Below are positions 1 through 12,780 of a stretch of DNA of 64,000 bases, piece by piece. Each line of letters starts with the position of its first letter. Within the stretch, counting starts at the first letter, position 1. The translations under genes were made by a program, and so were the position numbers. Under the pieces are notes generated by a model. That model searched no databases. It had not been told where the DNA came from and saw nothing but the letters and a program-made list of their open reading frames with translations. This stretch comes from Aedes albopictus (taxonomy: Eukaryota > Arthropoda > Insecta > Diptera > Culicidae): NCBI RefSeq assembly GCF_035046485.1, contig NC_085138.1, positions 325,124,129 through 325,188,128 on the forward strand, written 5' to 3'.

Positions 1-510
1 GGGATGATCCCGATCTGAATCACCTTGGAGGAGGACATCGAGTGCTATGAGCGGAGGAGGACCAGCCAAGTGAGAACGTTGGTGCGAACGGCCTCAATGA
101 CAAAGTGGCAACAGGAATGGGATTCCACGGAGAAAGGGAGATGGACCCATCGGCTCATCCCTGATGTGTCGACTTGGGTGAACAGGAAGCACGGAGAAGT
201 GAACTTTCACCTAACCCAGTTTTTGTCTGGTCACGGCTGCTTCAGGCAGTACCTACATCGGTTTGGCCATGCCGCTTCGCCCTTTTGCCCGGAGTGCGAG
301 AACGTGGAGGAGACACCGGAGCACGTAGTGTTCATCTGCCCCAGATTCGAGGAAGTAAGAAGATCGATGCCGGCATTAAGCGTGGACAACGTCGTCGACG
401 AGATGTGCCGCACTGAAGAGACGTGGAATGCGATCAGCAGGGCAGTCACAAAAATGCTGACGGAGTTGCAGAGGAAGTGGAGGAGCGACCAGCAAGCTGG
501 GATCGCTTAA
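1..510 (+). CDS. R1-type ORF2, C-terminal part (partial, nonsense codon)
   Basis: The frame matches the end of the downstream ORF2 from base 1 to the TAA at 508-510. It carries the C-terminal zinc-binding region: HGCFRQYLHRFGH followed by CPEC, then H and C, in a C-x2-C-x8-H-x4-C arrangement. A TGA at 16-18 stands where the sister copy has TGT (Cys), so this copy has at least one stop. An open stretch from 25 follows it. In R1-like proteins this region lies behind the reverse transcriptase and probably binds RNA or target DNA. This copy retains the 40 bases (187-226) that the sister lacks. Confidence 0.8.
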
Positions 511-720
511 AGAGTAAGTGCATAGACGATGAGCACAGTTTAGAAGCGACAAAAAGTGCATGAGCACTATAACAGAAAAGCGCATGAGCGCATTGCCCCC
601 CCTGAAGCAGTCGCATCAGTGGTACCAGGGGGATTGAGGCATCTAGGTGTAGCAGAGTTTTTCCAATCGGTTTTCTCTGCTGGGGAGGTTGGGAGGAAAA
701 AAAAAAAAAAAAAAAAAAAA
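1..720 (+). mobile_element. 3' end of an R1-clade non-LTR retrotransposon (upstream copy)
   Basis: This is the C-terminal end of ORF2, a short 3' UTR (511-696) and a 25-base A run (697-721) that leads straight into an (AC)n tract. The body is cut by the window start. It is a sister of the complete element at 931-6694: both share the end of ORF2 and the 3' UTR block from 'gcatgagcgcattgcc' to 'ttttctctgct'. Its 3' UTR is about 480 bases shorter than that of the downstream copy. Seen: sequence match and A run. Known: R1-clade elements can be target specific, and the Mino group of mosquitoes inserts in (AC)n. Inferred: this is the same family. Confidence 0.85.
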
Positions 721-930
<210 letters not shown>

Positions 931-1667
931 GGGGCAGCAGGGACAGGAGTCCAGGGGCTTGACGAACCCCCCCTTCTGCGAGTCGGGTGGAAGCTTGGGA
1001 GTTTTCCTAAGCGAAAACCGTTCACACACCCGTGTGGATTACCACCTTTGGCTCTTCCTTCGGGGAGTGACCGAGCTTCTGGCTTCCAGACAGCTCAAGC
1101 GGAGGATGCCTAGGATGTGGTGGGGTTTCAACAGCGGGCTCTGTTGGATCCTCATAAAAAGCCACACATCTGCAAGCAACTCCGTACAAGCGACCTGGTA
1201 CCGCTTTCAAAGTGCCTTAGCCCAAACACCCGGAGTGCCAACCGGCACATCAGGATTGATGCCAGTAACATCCTGATTATGGCATACTGGTCAACGCAAA
1301 CGACAACGGACTACGGACTACGGATCGGATGACGACGATGGGCTGACATTCGTGCCATTCTGCTTCCTGAGTAAAGAAGGGTGACACCTACTTGAAACGG
1401 CGAGTGGGCTAATGGTGCGTCTGCCTCCGTCCCGGTAAAACCTTGGCAGGCCTTCGGAAACGTTCTTCACTTGTCCGTCAATTTTGATGGGTACTAGGCT
1501 CGGATGTAAAATTCCCGACTTACGCTGATCTGCCTCTGGACACGAACCCCATGAAGGTTCGTGTTCAACCCTTGCTTGGCCTCCCTGTTTCATAGACAAC
1601 CAAGAGATCACGAAAGCGACTACGTACAGCGGGTGGAGATAGCGGCCCGGAGGGGGGACCCAATAAC
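931..1667 (+). other. 5' UTR of the R1-type element, candidate internal promoter region
   Basis: Non-coding leader between the (AC)n junction and the first ATG of ORF1. R1-type elements normally rely on an internal promoter or on transcription from the target. I see no TATA box that decides the question. Moderate GC content and no long open frame on the plus strand. Confidence 0.5.
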
Positions 1668-3066
1668 ATGGAAGGAGAAAACGGAAGTAACAGTGGAAAG
1701 ATGGCGAATCCGTTCGCCAGAGGAGGATTGCTGAGGTCTCCGCCTCAGCAAACAGAAGGTGCAGAACCGCGGCAAGAAGCGGCTTCACAACAAAGTGTGG
1801 TACACTCGGAGCAGCAGCTGCCGACGAATAGTGGATGGAGCGTGCCTCAACAACAGCCGAAGGTAGTTGCGGCGAAGAACTTGACGGATGACCTACACGA
1901 GTTCGTCGACAAAAAGCACAACGTGCACAAGGACATCAAGGACTTGGTGTTGAAGATTAGGAGGGCTCTCGGAACTGCCGTGAAAGAATGGCACAGCGTG
2001 ATGCAGAAAGCGGATGAGGCTGAGAGCGAATTAGTAGCGACTAAACATGCTCTTGCAGCAGCTACGCAGCGGCAGCAGCAACGAACCACGGCCGAAAATA
2101 TGGAGACGCCGAAGAACCATCGGAATACTCGCTCGGAGAAAAGAGGCAGAGATACGCCAGGAGAAGAGGAAGTCCCGAAGAAACAAAGAAGTGAACGGGA
2201 GCGCGGCAGCAATCGGAGAGATGATGGATGGCGCACTGTGGAGAGCCAGCAGGCGAAGAAGAAGAAGCGAAAGGAGAAGGAAGTACAGAAAAAGGAAGAA
2301 AAGAGGAAGGAACAGAAGAAGAAAGAAAATCGCCGGCCCCCTAGGCAGAGGAAGAAGGGTGATGCACTGATCGTCGAGGCGAAGGACAAGACGACGTACG
2401 CTGCGCTCCTCAGGAAAGTGAGGGAGGACTCGGAGCTAAAAGAGTTGGGTGAAAACGTGGTAAAGACCAGGCGCACCCAGAAAGGAGAGATGCTGTTCGA
2501 GCTCAAGAAGGATCCGGCGATTAAGAGCTCAGAGTACCGGGAGCTCATTGCGAAATCCTTAGGCAGCGAGGCCACCGTGAGAGCACTTTCACAGGAGGCA
2601 GTGCTCGAGGTCAAGGATTTGGACGAGGTCACGACTGAGGAAGAGCTGAGAGTTGCATTGACCGAGCAGTGCAACTTGGAAGTACCGGTGACAATCCAAA
2701 TCAGGAGATCGTTTGCAGGTACTCAGACGGCGGCAATCCGACTACCAGTAGATGCGGCCAACAAGATAGCGGTAACCGGATGGGCTCAAGGTCGGATGGG
2801 CGGTGTGCCCGCTGCGACTGGCTCCCCGAGTCACCAAGAAAATGGAGAGGTGTTTCAGGTGCATGGAATTTGGTCACCAGTCCAGACACTGCAAGGGTCC
2901 AGATAGGTCCAAACGGTGCTGGAACTGCGGCGAAAACGGACACGTTGCTCGAGACTGCACGAAGCAACCCAAGTGCATGCTGTGCAAGCCGGAGGAAGGA
3001 AATGGCCACCGGACGGGAGGCTATAAATGCCCGGCCTACAAAAAGGCGAAGGCAGGCCAACAATGA
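1668..3066 (+). CDS. R1-type ORF1, gag-like RNA-binding protein (one frameshift)
   Basis: ORF1 proteins bind the element RNA and form the ribonucleoprotein used in target-primed reverse transcription. Starting at ATG 1668, the first about 370 residues contain a long charged Lys/Glu/Arg tract (about residues 130-225) and then a folded-looking region. The zinc knuckles follow in the +1 frame: CFRCMEFGHQSRHC and CWNCGENGHVARDC, both C-x2-C-x4-H-x4-C, and a third looser CMLC...H...C. The two parts join if one base near 2789 (gctcaaggtc) is treated as an insertion. Without it, reading continues from GWA into KVGWAVCPLRL. As it stands the first frame stops at 2906. The stop at 3064-3066 overlaps the ORF2 start as ATGA, the stop-start layout used for reinitiation in related R1-clade elements. 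Confidence 0.85.
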
Positions 3067-6019
3067 TGCAGATAACGCAAATTAACCTGAATCATTGCGA
3101 CATCGCACAGCAACTGTTGTGGCAGTCGACAACAGAGACGAAGTGTGATGTTGCGATCATCGCAGAGCCGTATCGGGTTCCTCCTGAGAACGGCAATTTG
3201 GTAGCGGATATAGCAGGATTGGCAGCTATACAAGTTATGGGCAGATTCCCTATAGAGGAAGTGGTGGAAAACTCTTACGAAGGTTTCGTGATCGCCAAAG
3301 TTCACGGTGTCTTCGTATGTAGCTGCTATGCGCCTCCAAGATGGACCGAGGAGCAATACAACCGGATGTTGGATGCACTCACTGACACGCTGGTAGGACG
3401 TAGGCCAGTAGTCATCGGCGGCGATTTTAACGCCTGGGCCGTTGAGTGGGGCAGCCGGCAAACCAATGCAAGAGGATATAGCCTACTTGAAGCTCTGGCG
3501 AAGCTGGACGTAAGGCTGTGCAATGTAGGAACAGTCAGCACATTCCGCAAAGACGGTCGTGAATCCATCATCGACATTACATTCTGTAGTCCATCGTTGA
3601 TGGAAGACATGGACTGGAGGGTTAGTGAGGAGTACTCCCACAGCGACCACCAGGCGATCCTCTACAAGATAGGCCAGAGAGCTCCTACGTCCATCCAGAG
3701 AACTAGGACTTATGAGCGGAAGTGGAAGACGAAGGACTTCGACAAGGAGACTTTTATCGAGGCACTTCGGCCAAACAGCGATGCGGCAAACCTCGACCCA
3801 GGATGGTTGACGGAAGCGCTAGCAACGGCATGTGATGCAGCAATGCCGAGGAAGATTGAACCTAGGAACGCTAGACGCCCAGCGTACTGGTGGAATGCGA
3901 CGCTCAGCACCCTTCGTGCGACTTGCCTCCGAGCTAGGAGACGAGTTCAGAGGGCAAGAACTGGGGCCGATAGAGAAGAGCGCAAGGTTGCGTTCCGTGA
4001 AGCTAGAGCTGCCTTCAAACGAGCTATCAAGCAGAGCAAGGCGAACTGTTACAAGGAGCTATGCCAGGAAGCCGACGCTAACCCCTGGGGAAATGCCTAC
4101 CGCATCATAATGGCAAAGCTGAAGGGCCCAATGACGCCAGTCGAAATGTGCCCAGATAAACTGAAGGGTATCGTGGAGGGTTTGTTTCCAAAACACGATA
4201 CAACAACGTGGCCACCTACGCCGTACAGCGAAGGCGATGCGGAATTTGTCGTAAACCGACTGGTCTCCAACGACGAGCTCGTTGCCGTGGCGAAAGCATT
4301 GAAGGTGAAGAAGGCTCCCGGTCCGGATGGAATCCCCAACGTGGCGTTGAAAGCAGCGATCCTGGAGTATCCTGATATGTTCAGGTCAGTGTTGCAGAAA
4401 TGCCTGGAGGAAGGCATCTTTCCGGATATATGGAAGGTCCAAAAACTAGTGCTGCTGCCAAAACCAGGGAAGCAGCCGGGAGATCCAGCATCGTACAGGC
4501 CGATCTGTCTGTTGGATACGCTCGGAAAACTTCTGGAGAGGATTATCCTTAACCGGCTGACCGAGTATACCGAAAGTGTGAGAGGGCTGTCCACGATGCA
4601 GTTCGGCTTCCGCAAGGGAAAATCGACGGTTGACGCAATTCGGACCGTCGTTGAGATGGCGGAAAGGGCATCCTTACAAAAGCGGAGAGGAGATCGCTAC
4701 TGCGCCGTGGTAACGATAGACGTTAAAAACGCGTTTAACAGCGCCAGTTGGGAAGCTATCGACGTAGCCCTGCATAATATGCGGGTCCCCGACTATCTGT
4801 GTAGGATTCTAAGGAACTACTTCCAGAATAGAGTCCTTGTGTACGAAACCAACGTAGGGCAGAGGTCGTTTAGAGTGACAGCAGGTGTTCCACAGGGGTC
4901 AATACTTGGCCCAACGCTCTGGAACGCAATGTACAACGGCGTGCTAACACTGAAGCTTCCGGCAGGTGTCATTATCGTGGGGTTCGCAGACGACGTTGTC
5001 TTAGCGGTATCTGGCGAATCAATCGATGAAGTCGAAGTGCTGGTAACGGAGGCAATCGACACAGTCGAAAGATGGATGAACGGAGTGAAGCTGCAGATAG
5101 CCCATCACAAGACAGAAGTGCTCGTAGTCAGTAACCGCAAAGCAGTGCAAAGGTTGGAGATCACGATCGGAGAGGAGATAATTTCATCGCAGCGCGCTTT
5201 GAAGCACCTGGGCGTGATGGTCGACGACCGCTTAAACTTTAACGCGCACGTTGACTACGCCTGCGAAAAGGCGGCGAAGGCGGTTAACACAGTAGCGAGG
5301 ATTATGCCAAACGCGGGCGGTCCACGAAGCAGTAGGAGGCGTCTCTTGGCAAATGTTGCAACCTCAATACTTAGGTATGGAGTGCCAGCCTGGGCTCCGG
5401 CGCTAAAAACGAAGAGAAACCGTGGAAAGCTGGGCAGTGTGTTCCGGCTCATGGCTATGAGAGTCGCGAGTGCCTACAGAACAATCTCGTCGGAGGCTGT
5501 ATGCGTTATCGCTGGGATGATGCCCATCTGTATCACCCTAGAGGAAGACGTCGAGTGCTATCGGCGGAGTAACGCAAGGAATGCGAGAGCAGCTGCTAGA
5601 ATGGACTCGCTGGTGAAGTGGCAACAAGAGTGGGACAATGCTACAAACGGAAGGTGGACCCATCGACTGATCCCAAATGTGTCGGCGTGGGTGAACTGTC
5701 CGGGCATGGCTGTTTCCGGAAGTACCTGTTTCGATTCGGTCACGCGTCTTCCCCTCTGTGTCCGGAGTGTGTGAACGTGGAGGAAACACCGGCGCACGCC
5801 GTTTTCGAATGCCCTAGGTTCTCGGAGATGCGCAGGGATATGCGCGGCCTGACGGTCGACAACATTGCCGAGGAGATGTGTCGCCACGAAGACACGTGGA
5901 ACGCTGTCGACAGAGCAGTAACGGGGATACTGTGCGCGCTGCAAAGGAAGTGGCGCGAAGACCAGAGAGCGCAGGACCGCGATCCGGGTAGGCATGATTG
6001 GTCGTCAGAGCGCCGGTGA
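3063..6019 (+). CDS. R1-type ORF2, endonuclease and reverse transcriptase (one 40-base deletion)
   Basis: ORF2 nicks the target and copies the element RNA at the nick. The start at 3063 (ATGATGCAG) is chosen because it overlaps the ORF1 stop and places QINLNHC at the N-terminus. The open frame upstream to 3027 is overlap with ORF1. Endonuclease motifs: QINLNH (about residue 5), AEPYR (about 35), GGDFNAW (about 119), DITF and SDH (about 195). Reverse transcriptase: TIDVKNAFN, VPQGSILGP (about 608) and FADDVV (about 640). The frame runs open to 5774. Compared with the upstream copy, 40 bases are missing at about 5697, so the C-terminal zinc region (HGCFRKYLFRFGH, CPEC..H..C) continues in another frame to TGA 6017-6019. 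Apart from that lesion the coding capacity is complete. Confidence 0.9.
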
Positions 6020-6374
6020 ACCGGAAGTCTTCCACCAACCGGAATCGCCGGGCCGACTTTGGCACCATACTGGTCGGAATGAAAACATCGGTGTCGAGAG
6101 AACTTCCACCGTCGGGGTCTTTCTCTGTCGGAGTATGCTAGGTCCGTCCACCGCCGGGGACTAGACCGAGTAATCCGCGAAAAGCACCGGAGCTTGGTCG
6201 TCGGGGCGCCTGTGAACCGGAAGCCAGTCTCCAACCGGAATCGCAGGACCGACCTTGGCACCAGCCTGGGAAGTATCGGTAACGGAAGAAGTTTCAGTGT
6301 CGGGGAACTCTTCGTCGGATAGGGTAGATCCACCGTCGGGGACTATCCGAGTCGTGCGCGAAAAGCTGGACGAA
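5998..6374 (+). repeat. tandem duplication of about 197 bases in the R1-type 3' UTR
   Basis: Two diverged copies, 5998-6194 and 6195-6374. Each starts ttggtcgtc, followed by gcgcc and gtgaaccggaag, and ends near gcgaaaagc. The first copy overlaps the last codons of ORF2. The upstream sister copy has no equivalent between its stop codon and its conserved 3' end. Confidence 0.75.
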
Positions 6375-6691
6375 AAAGTGGAGTGCTAAATGGCACTCGA
6401 GTGGCACCGAAAGAGCACTGTTCGGAGCAAGTTAGCAGCATCTAGAATAACAAATTTGGTGTATGTTTGTACCAACTGTGTCGCTGAATAGCGATAGGTT
6501 AGGTACGAACACTAAAATGATTAGAATAACAAATTTACAAGCGAAGAAATGTGCATGAGCACAGAAGAAGGAGAGCGCATGAGCGCATTGCCCCCCCCTG
6601 AAGCAGTCGCGTCAGTGGTACCAGGGGGATCGAGGCAAGTAGCAGAGTTTTTCCAATCGGTTTTCTCTGCTGAGGGAGGAAGGGAGGAAAA

Positions 6692-7058
<367 letters not shown>

Positions 7059-7074
7059 AACCGAACTTGAAAAC

Positions 7075-9940
7075 TTAAAACTTTAATCACGACCAAACGT
7101 GCGTACAGACTACTAAACGCACTACATGCGAACTACAAGCGACTGTCCTTAATAAAATCTGTCTGCGCATTATTATCACGTTTAGGATCAAGCCTCTAGT
7201 TTGTGTGATTCTGCAGCAGTGAAAAGTACGCTAATCTAACAATTGTGAAGGCTTATGCGGAGAATTACCAAGATTTTCACAACTTTTTACGAAAACTCAA
7301 AAATGCCGGCTGAGTTTGTGTGATATACCACCCAAAAAGCGAATTCATTTCTGACAACATCCGAAAAATCCAAAATTTGTTAAAACTTTCCAACCATCTC
7401 CCACCGAAAGCAATTCTGTATCCTTGCCTCCCCCCCCCCCCCCTCTTGACGGCAACGAGGGTTCTCCGAGAGCAGCAAAAACCTATGTTTACTCCATGTC
7501 GCCCCGACAAACCGTAATTAGGAAAACACGTTTGCGCAGACCCTAATCCCCTCCGGGTGGGAAAGGGCTCTAGATATTACTCTCGATAACTTTGAGGACG
7601 CTTGCGAATGGATGGGGAAAAACATTTCAATCTGGCTGGACAGGACAGAGCACAGAAGGGGGAAATCTTTTTTTCCCCCAATTCTTGGAAAAGTTAATTA
7701 AGAGATAATGAGCTAAGGTAAGCGGACTGCTGTCTGGTTTGAATGTTTTTTTCCTCGAGAGTTGAAAAGAAATTAAAAACAAATCCTCTTCGAGCTTTCC
7801 CCCTTTTTTTCTTGTACGGCTTATATTTGCTGTTTTAATTAGACAAAACAAACACGATGCCGATGCTAATTGCAAGGCTTCTTACTCTGAGCGCATTTGG
7901 GCCGAGGGGAGAGCGAACTGAAGGCTGCAGTCAATCACTCTAATCAAATTTCAGTCTAGCACATTGATTAAATGTATGTTTGCACGGTGCGCAATGATAT
8001 GTTATTAAAATTCATTAAATCGATCAACACAACCGCTTGGTGGTGACGAGGGGGAAGGGGTTTCATCAATATTGCCATATAATTATCGCGACCGGAACGG
8101 CGATTGACTGGCAATGTATAATTCAGCAAAGCACAACATAATATATCACATGGACGAATGAGGGGTTCAGTCATCAATCGAATCATAAATATTGTTTCAA
8201 GTTCCATACCTTCAGGCAGATATCTAGAGGTGCAATTTCCGGTTCCATATATTATGCATTGTTCTCTGGTCAAATGTTGATGTTTTCGGTTGTTTCCCAA
8301 TTGTAGCACGGGTTCTACATGTTTAATAAATTATCAACTTATTGACAAGCTGTTGGGTTGAGCTGGTTCCATCGAATTAGATATGTACATGCATGTTTCA
8401 CAGCATTGAAAGTAATTAGGCAATCATAGAATGATTATGTTGCTGAGGTTATTTACTACGAGAAAATTCTATTGCAACTAGGCAGTTAGGCTTATGGGTT
8501 CATTCGAGGATAAAATTTTGGTGTCATTTTGAGGAATATGTCTTTTGTTTGAGTTGAAATTCTAAACAACTGGAAAATAAAAGGTAATAAAAATATATCA
8601 CAGATAACCTATGTTTTGATTGGATACGTCAACAGTAGACACATAGAATAGACGACGCCATCGAATAAATCTTCCATTTTCAAAAGTCATGAAGTTTACG
8701 CTCCCATCAATTCAAGCGAAACGAAATTTGAATAACTTGATTTATTTTATTTGACATTCAATCAATTTGCCGTCCACCACGGGCAATCACCTCGCAGCCC
8801 GAAGCTACACAGGCAGTATAACAGGGTTATTCTCCTCCTCTTTGCAATATAATTGCATCAATCATTTTCTGGCAGTTGATTTTTCTGCAGCAGTCATCAT
8901 CGAACCCATTCTGAGCGGTTATTTCAATCGCACTCTACCGCGGTGATGGGTCAACCACCAGTACCACCTCCACCACAGCACCACAGATCCATCAATCGGC
9001 GCGGCGGTGATGTGGTGTTTATTTCACTTTGTGATTTATAACCGTGAAGTTTTGTGGCGGGCTGCGGATGTCGCTTTTTTATATTGCGAATTTTATCACT
9101 TGTTGATCGATGGGCTGCTTGCTGCTGCTCCACAAATCGATAATATCATCGTAGTGGTGACCCCAGGACTATAAATCATGATTGGTTTGGTTGATGCTTG
9201 CTACCGGCTGTCAATATTATAACACTACTCTGGGATTGCTTCCGCCCGCCGGTTACTTCAGTTTCTGTGCCTTTTCCATCGATGCGCAGGTAGGAACAAC
9301 AGACATTGCTTTTGCTTGATACAGTGAAAATAAATTATCGTTTTGTCAGATAAAATTCCATAACACGATTTTCCGGCGAAACTGATTAGACCAAGGGGTA
9401 GGCTAATGTACACATCGTTTGTGATCATACCTATATGGATTAAAGCACGGCGATGCACTTCCAAATTCACCTTTCAAATTCGAACACGCTCCTCGGCTTT
9501 GTGGACAGTATCTACTTCATAGGCATCGATCGTTTGGCAGTGGCTGAAGCATTTGCCCCCTGAAGAGGAAGACAGTAAAGATTTACTTGACAATAAATTC
9601 GATCAACACGAAGTACACGATCGTGGATAGAGACAGATGCAGGCTAGTGGTACTAGTACTGTAGTGCAAAGGTTTGGTGGGACTGTATTCAAAGTTGTTA
9701 AAAGGAGAGCGTCTAACATAGCTCTGATCCTCAGAAGTTCCTACCTCATGCTTCCACGGGCCAAGTGATGACAAAGACCGCCAGTTAATTGTTGTGTGCT
9801 TAGCTGGTAATGCAGCTTGGGCACTGCTGTTCTTCTGACTTCAGCCAGAGTGAGTAGGTACGACCCGAGTGTCTGTTCACCAAGGAAGTGCGGCTCAAAC
9901 AGCGTCTGTTCTGGCATCCAACGGTTGAGTATGAAATGGA
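7075..9940. other. apparently single-copy non-coding DNA
   Basis: No coding frame with recognisable content, no duplicated block and no inverted repeat that I can see. There is a C14 run near 7431-7443 and stretches rich in CACC/CAGC around 8950-9000. AT-rich, as expected for intron or intergenic DNA. Confidence 0.5.
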
Positions 9941-9954
9941 TGTGACAGGATAAT

Positions 9955-10495
9955 TTACAACGAATTACATCCCCGCAACTTCGACATCGTGGCGTTGCAG
10001 GAACTTTGTTGGATTGGACAGCGAGCGTGTAACAGCGGACATCGAGCGGCTGCCTTCTACCAAAGCTGAGCCATTACAAATGAACTGGGAACAGGATTTA
10101 GAGTGTTGGGCAAGATGCGACAACGTATGATCGGGTAGCAGCCGATCAACGCAAGGATGTGCATGTTGAGAATTAAGGGCCGTTTCTTCAACTACAGTAT
10201 CATCAACGTCCACTGCCCACACGAAGGGAGACCTGATGACGAGAAAGAAGAATGGTTGCTCGCCGCGTGACGTGGAAATCGTTGGACGCGCAGGCAGGAA
10301 GGAAGGAAATGTACAGACCGGAAATCGGCCGAAACAGCCCGCACGCCTTATTGATTGATAACGGCCAGCGATGCGTAAACTTTGCAACCTCCCATGGTAT
10401 GGTAGTCCGAATCACCTTCTTCCCCGCAAAGATATCCACGCCAGATCACCCGACCATAAAACAGAAAACCAAATCGACCACGTTCTAATCGACGG
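9955..10495 (+). pseudogene. RTE-like retrotransposon endonuclease remnant
   Basis: Broken frames spell out an apurinic-type endonuclease: FDIVALQELCW (9983 onward), a middle part with TGFRV, NYSIINVHCPHEG and RPDDEKEE (about 10098-10250), then FATSHGMVV.ITFFP and NQIDHVLIDG up to about 10495. The order and wording resemble RTE-clade endonucleases (JAM1 type in Aedes), which is an assignment from memory. Several frameshifts and stops separate the parts, and the stretch between CPHEG and the FFP motif looks shortened. The fragment ends abruptly in an (ATA)n tract with no reverse transcriptase behind it. Confidence 0.65.
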
Positions 10496-10522
10496 GAATA
10501 ATAATAATAATAATAATAATAA
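10496..10522. repeat. (ATA)n microsatellite
   Basis: About nine units directly after the RTE-like remnant. It causes a false poly-Asn frame on the plus strand and poly-Tyr on the minus strand. Confidence 0.9.
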
Positions 10523-10529
10523 TTTGTCT

Positions 10530-12780
10530 TCAAGAATCTTTCAAGTGGTTAAGGCAAGTGTGTCATTCAGTATTTCGCTAAACACTCCATCAGGTATTCC
10601 TACAGTGTTGTCTCCGAGCATGTTTTAGAGTACTTTGAAAGATTCATGCAAAGGCTTCATCAAGTATTTCTCGAAACATTTGTTCAGGAAGTCCATCAGG
10701 AAATCAATAATTTCTCTGAGGATTCATCTATAAGATCAAAGATTTCTTAAGAAATTCTAGAAAAACCACTACAAAAGTTTTGCAATGATTTTTTTGGAAC
10801 CAGTTATTTTTCCAAGAAATTACATCGGAATTGCATCAGAGAAAGAGAAGTCCTTCTAGAATATCTTCAAACATTCCTCCATGGTTTCTTTCAGGAGAAC
10901 CTCCAAATATCCCTTAAATGATTTTTCCACTCACTCAAAGTGCAAATTTTCGGTAATACCAATCCGTGTGGTCAATTATGAATTTCAAATAACTCAACGT
11001 ACATATGTACAGATGGGTAAATTATTGGTTAAATTGGGAAAAAAATCCACAGCTCAGGTGAGATTTGAACTCACGACCCTTATTCGCTAGACAAGTGCTT
11101 TACCAACTAAGCTACCGAGCCAATTAATGACCCGGCAACTTAGTTGTCATAAGGTTCAATTCTAATCCCATCGATCTATATCATCTTCCCCTAAACCGCA
11201 AATATAACCATCTCTGTTGTACATATGTACAAAGAGCGAAAGCGATTTGTTTATTGTTTGAAACTGTATGCCTATCCACGATTTTTCCACGGAAGTCAAG
11301 CATTTCTCCATAGACATATCCAAGAATTTATCTTGGCATTTCCGTAAGCATTCATTGCTCATTTTGGCGTTCCTTTGAAGATGTCTTAAGAATTTCTTCC
11401 AAGGATATCCATCTACTCTAGGAGTTTTCCCAAGGACATCTTCAGGAATTTTCGCTAGAATTCTTCTAGGAGATCTTCTAAAAATATCTATTGCGACTTT
11501 TGATAAGACTCCTTAAAAATTCTTTCGCAAAACCTTTTGAAAAATCATTCTAAGTTTCCATCACGCTTCTCAGTTAGGAATTTCTTCAGGAATCATGATT
11601 GATTCCTCCAGAAATTCCTCCGAAAATTCGTTTAAAACAATCTCTAAGGATTCCTAGTAGGGTCAACGTGCCTTAGTTATCATACAATACCAAATTCATA
11701 ATATTCGAATACAAAGCGATTATTTGATTAATCAATCGGTGCGATTACGTATCTTTTGTAATCATTCGTACCTACTTCTAACAAAAATCAAAAAAGCGCT
11801 TCATTTCTTTGTTTTCAGTAGAATGGAAATAGTAAAGGAACAGGTACCTGATTTGATAAGATGAAATCGAATAATTTCTTCAGAAGTTTCTCCAAGGATC
11901 ACTGTTTTGCCCCTTTCTTCAAGGATGTTTCAAGAATGTTTTGATGTATATTTTGAGTGATTAATGGAGGTTTAAGATTTTATTTAGGATGTCCATCGAG
12001 AATTCTTGAGGAATCGCTTCAAGAATTCCTACGGGATTTTTCCAAGGATTTCTTAAATATTAAAAAAAAAAAAAACTTTCGGAATTCCATCAAAGATATT
12101 GTTAGGAACCTCTGCGAAGGTTTTATCAATCAAATAAAGCATTCCTTGCTAAATTTATTCAATAAATTCTCCAAGAGCTCTACAGAGGCTTACTTTTGAG
12201 CTTTTTCCAAAGATCGCTTTAGGAATTCTACCAAGGTTTTATTCAAAATTCTAAAGGAATTTTTTCAAAGAGGCCTTTACAAATTTCTCCCAAACTTCTT
12301 TCAGGAGTTTTTGCAAAGGTTTCTTTAATAGTTCATCCAATTTCTCCAAGGATTCAACAGATTCAAATTTAAAAAAATGTAAGAAATCTTTCAATTCTCA
12401 CAGAAATTCCTTAAAGAAATTCTACTGTTATTTCTTTAAACATTTTTTTAGATAATTCTTTTGAGATTTTCTTCGGCTTTCGGCTCTCGATAATAAAGTT
12501 AAATTAAAAAAAAATCAGCCGTTCCATTGTAAATTTTTGTTTTTTTTTTTTTAATTCGCAAGAGTGTATCTCATAGAACCTTAAATTTTCTGAGAATTAC
12601 TGGAGACATTTTCTAAAATTACCGCTTCAATTTACAAACGAATTGACTGAAGAATTTTCAGATTACCTGCCGAATGAATTTTGAAAGGAACTATTGAAAG
12701 AATTACAAAAATAATTGTCAGGTATATTAGCAAAGGGACTGCCGGTGAAACTTCCAAATCAATTGCTGAGGGGAATCCCG
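10530..12780. repeat. degenerate gaattcctccag-type minisatellite block 1
   Basis: The plus strand is full of variants such as 'aggaatttcttcagg', 'attcttccaagg' and 'ttctccaagga' from about 10530 to 12480. After an A/T-rich centre at about 12500-12570 it switches to purine-rich variants (ctgaagaattttcag, gaaaggaactattgaaag) up to about 12780. It is very diverged, so units are hard to delimit. Unrelated sequence is embedded at about 10940-11260 (tRNA-like gene and flanks) and 11660-11870. Confidence 0.6.
11050..11121 (-). tRNA. tRNA-like sequence, anticodon AGC, with pol III boxes and terminator
   Basis: Read on the minus strand, 72 nt fold into a full cloverleaf: acceptor GGCTCGG with CTGAGCT (all seven pairs, two G-U), D arm GCTT/AAGC, anticodon stem CTTGT/ATAAG with loop CTAGCGA (anticodon AGC, alanine by the code), short variable loop, and T arm GTGAG-TTCAAAT-CTCAC. 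The A box (TAGCTTAGTTGG) and B box (GTTCAAATC) match consensus. A T7 run follows five bases after the end. However, eukaryotic tRNA-Ala carries G3:U70 and discriminator A; here position 3:70 is C:G and the discriminator is G. It could be a tRNA gene, a tRNA pseudogene or the head of a SINE. The pairing is what I can see; function is open. Confidence 0.5.

Noticed and set aside
1847..2674. 275-codon minus-strand frame opposite ORF1
   Set aside because: Shadow of the Lys/Glu-rich ORF1 coding strand (gives Ser/Phe-rich sequence); no domain.
10348..10628. Poly-Asn and poly-Tyr frames
   Set aside because: Caused by the (ATA)n tract; the plus-strand frame's useful part belongs to the RTE-like remnant.
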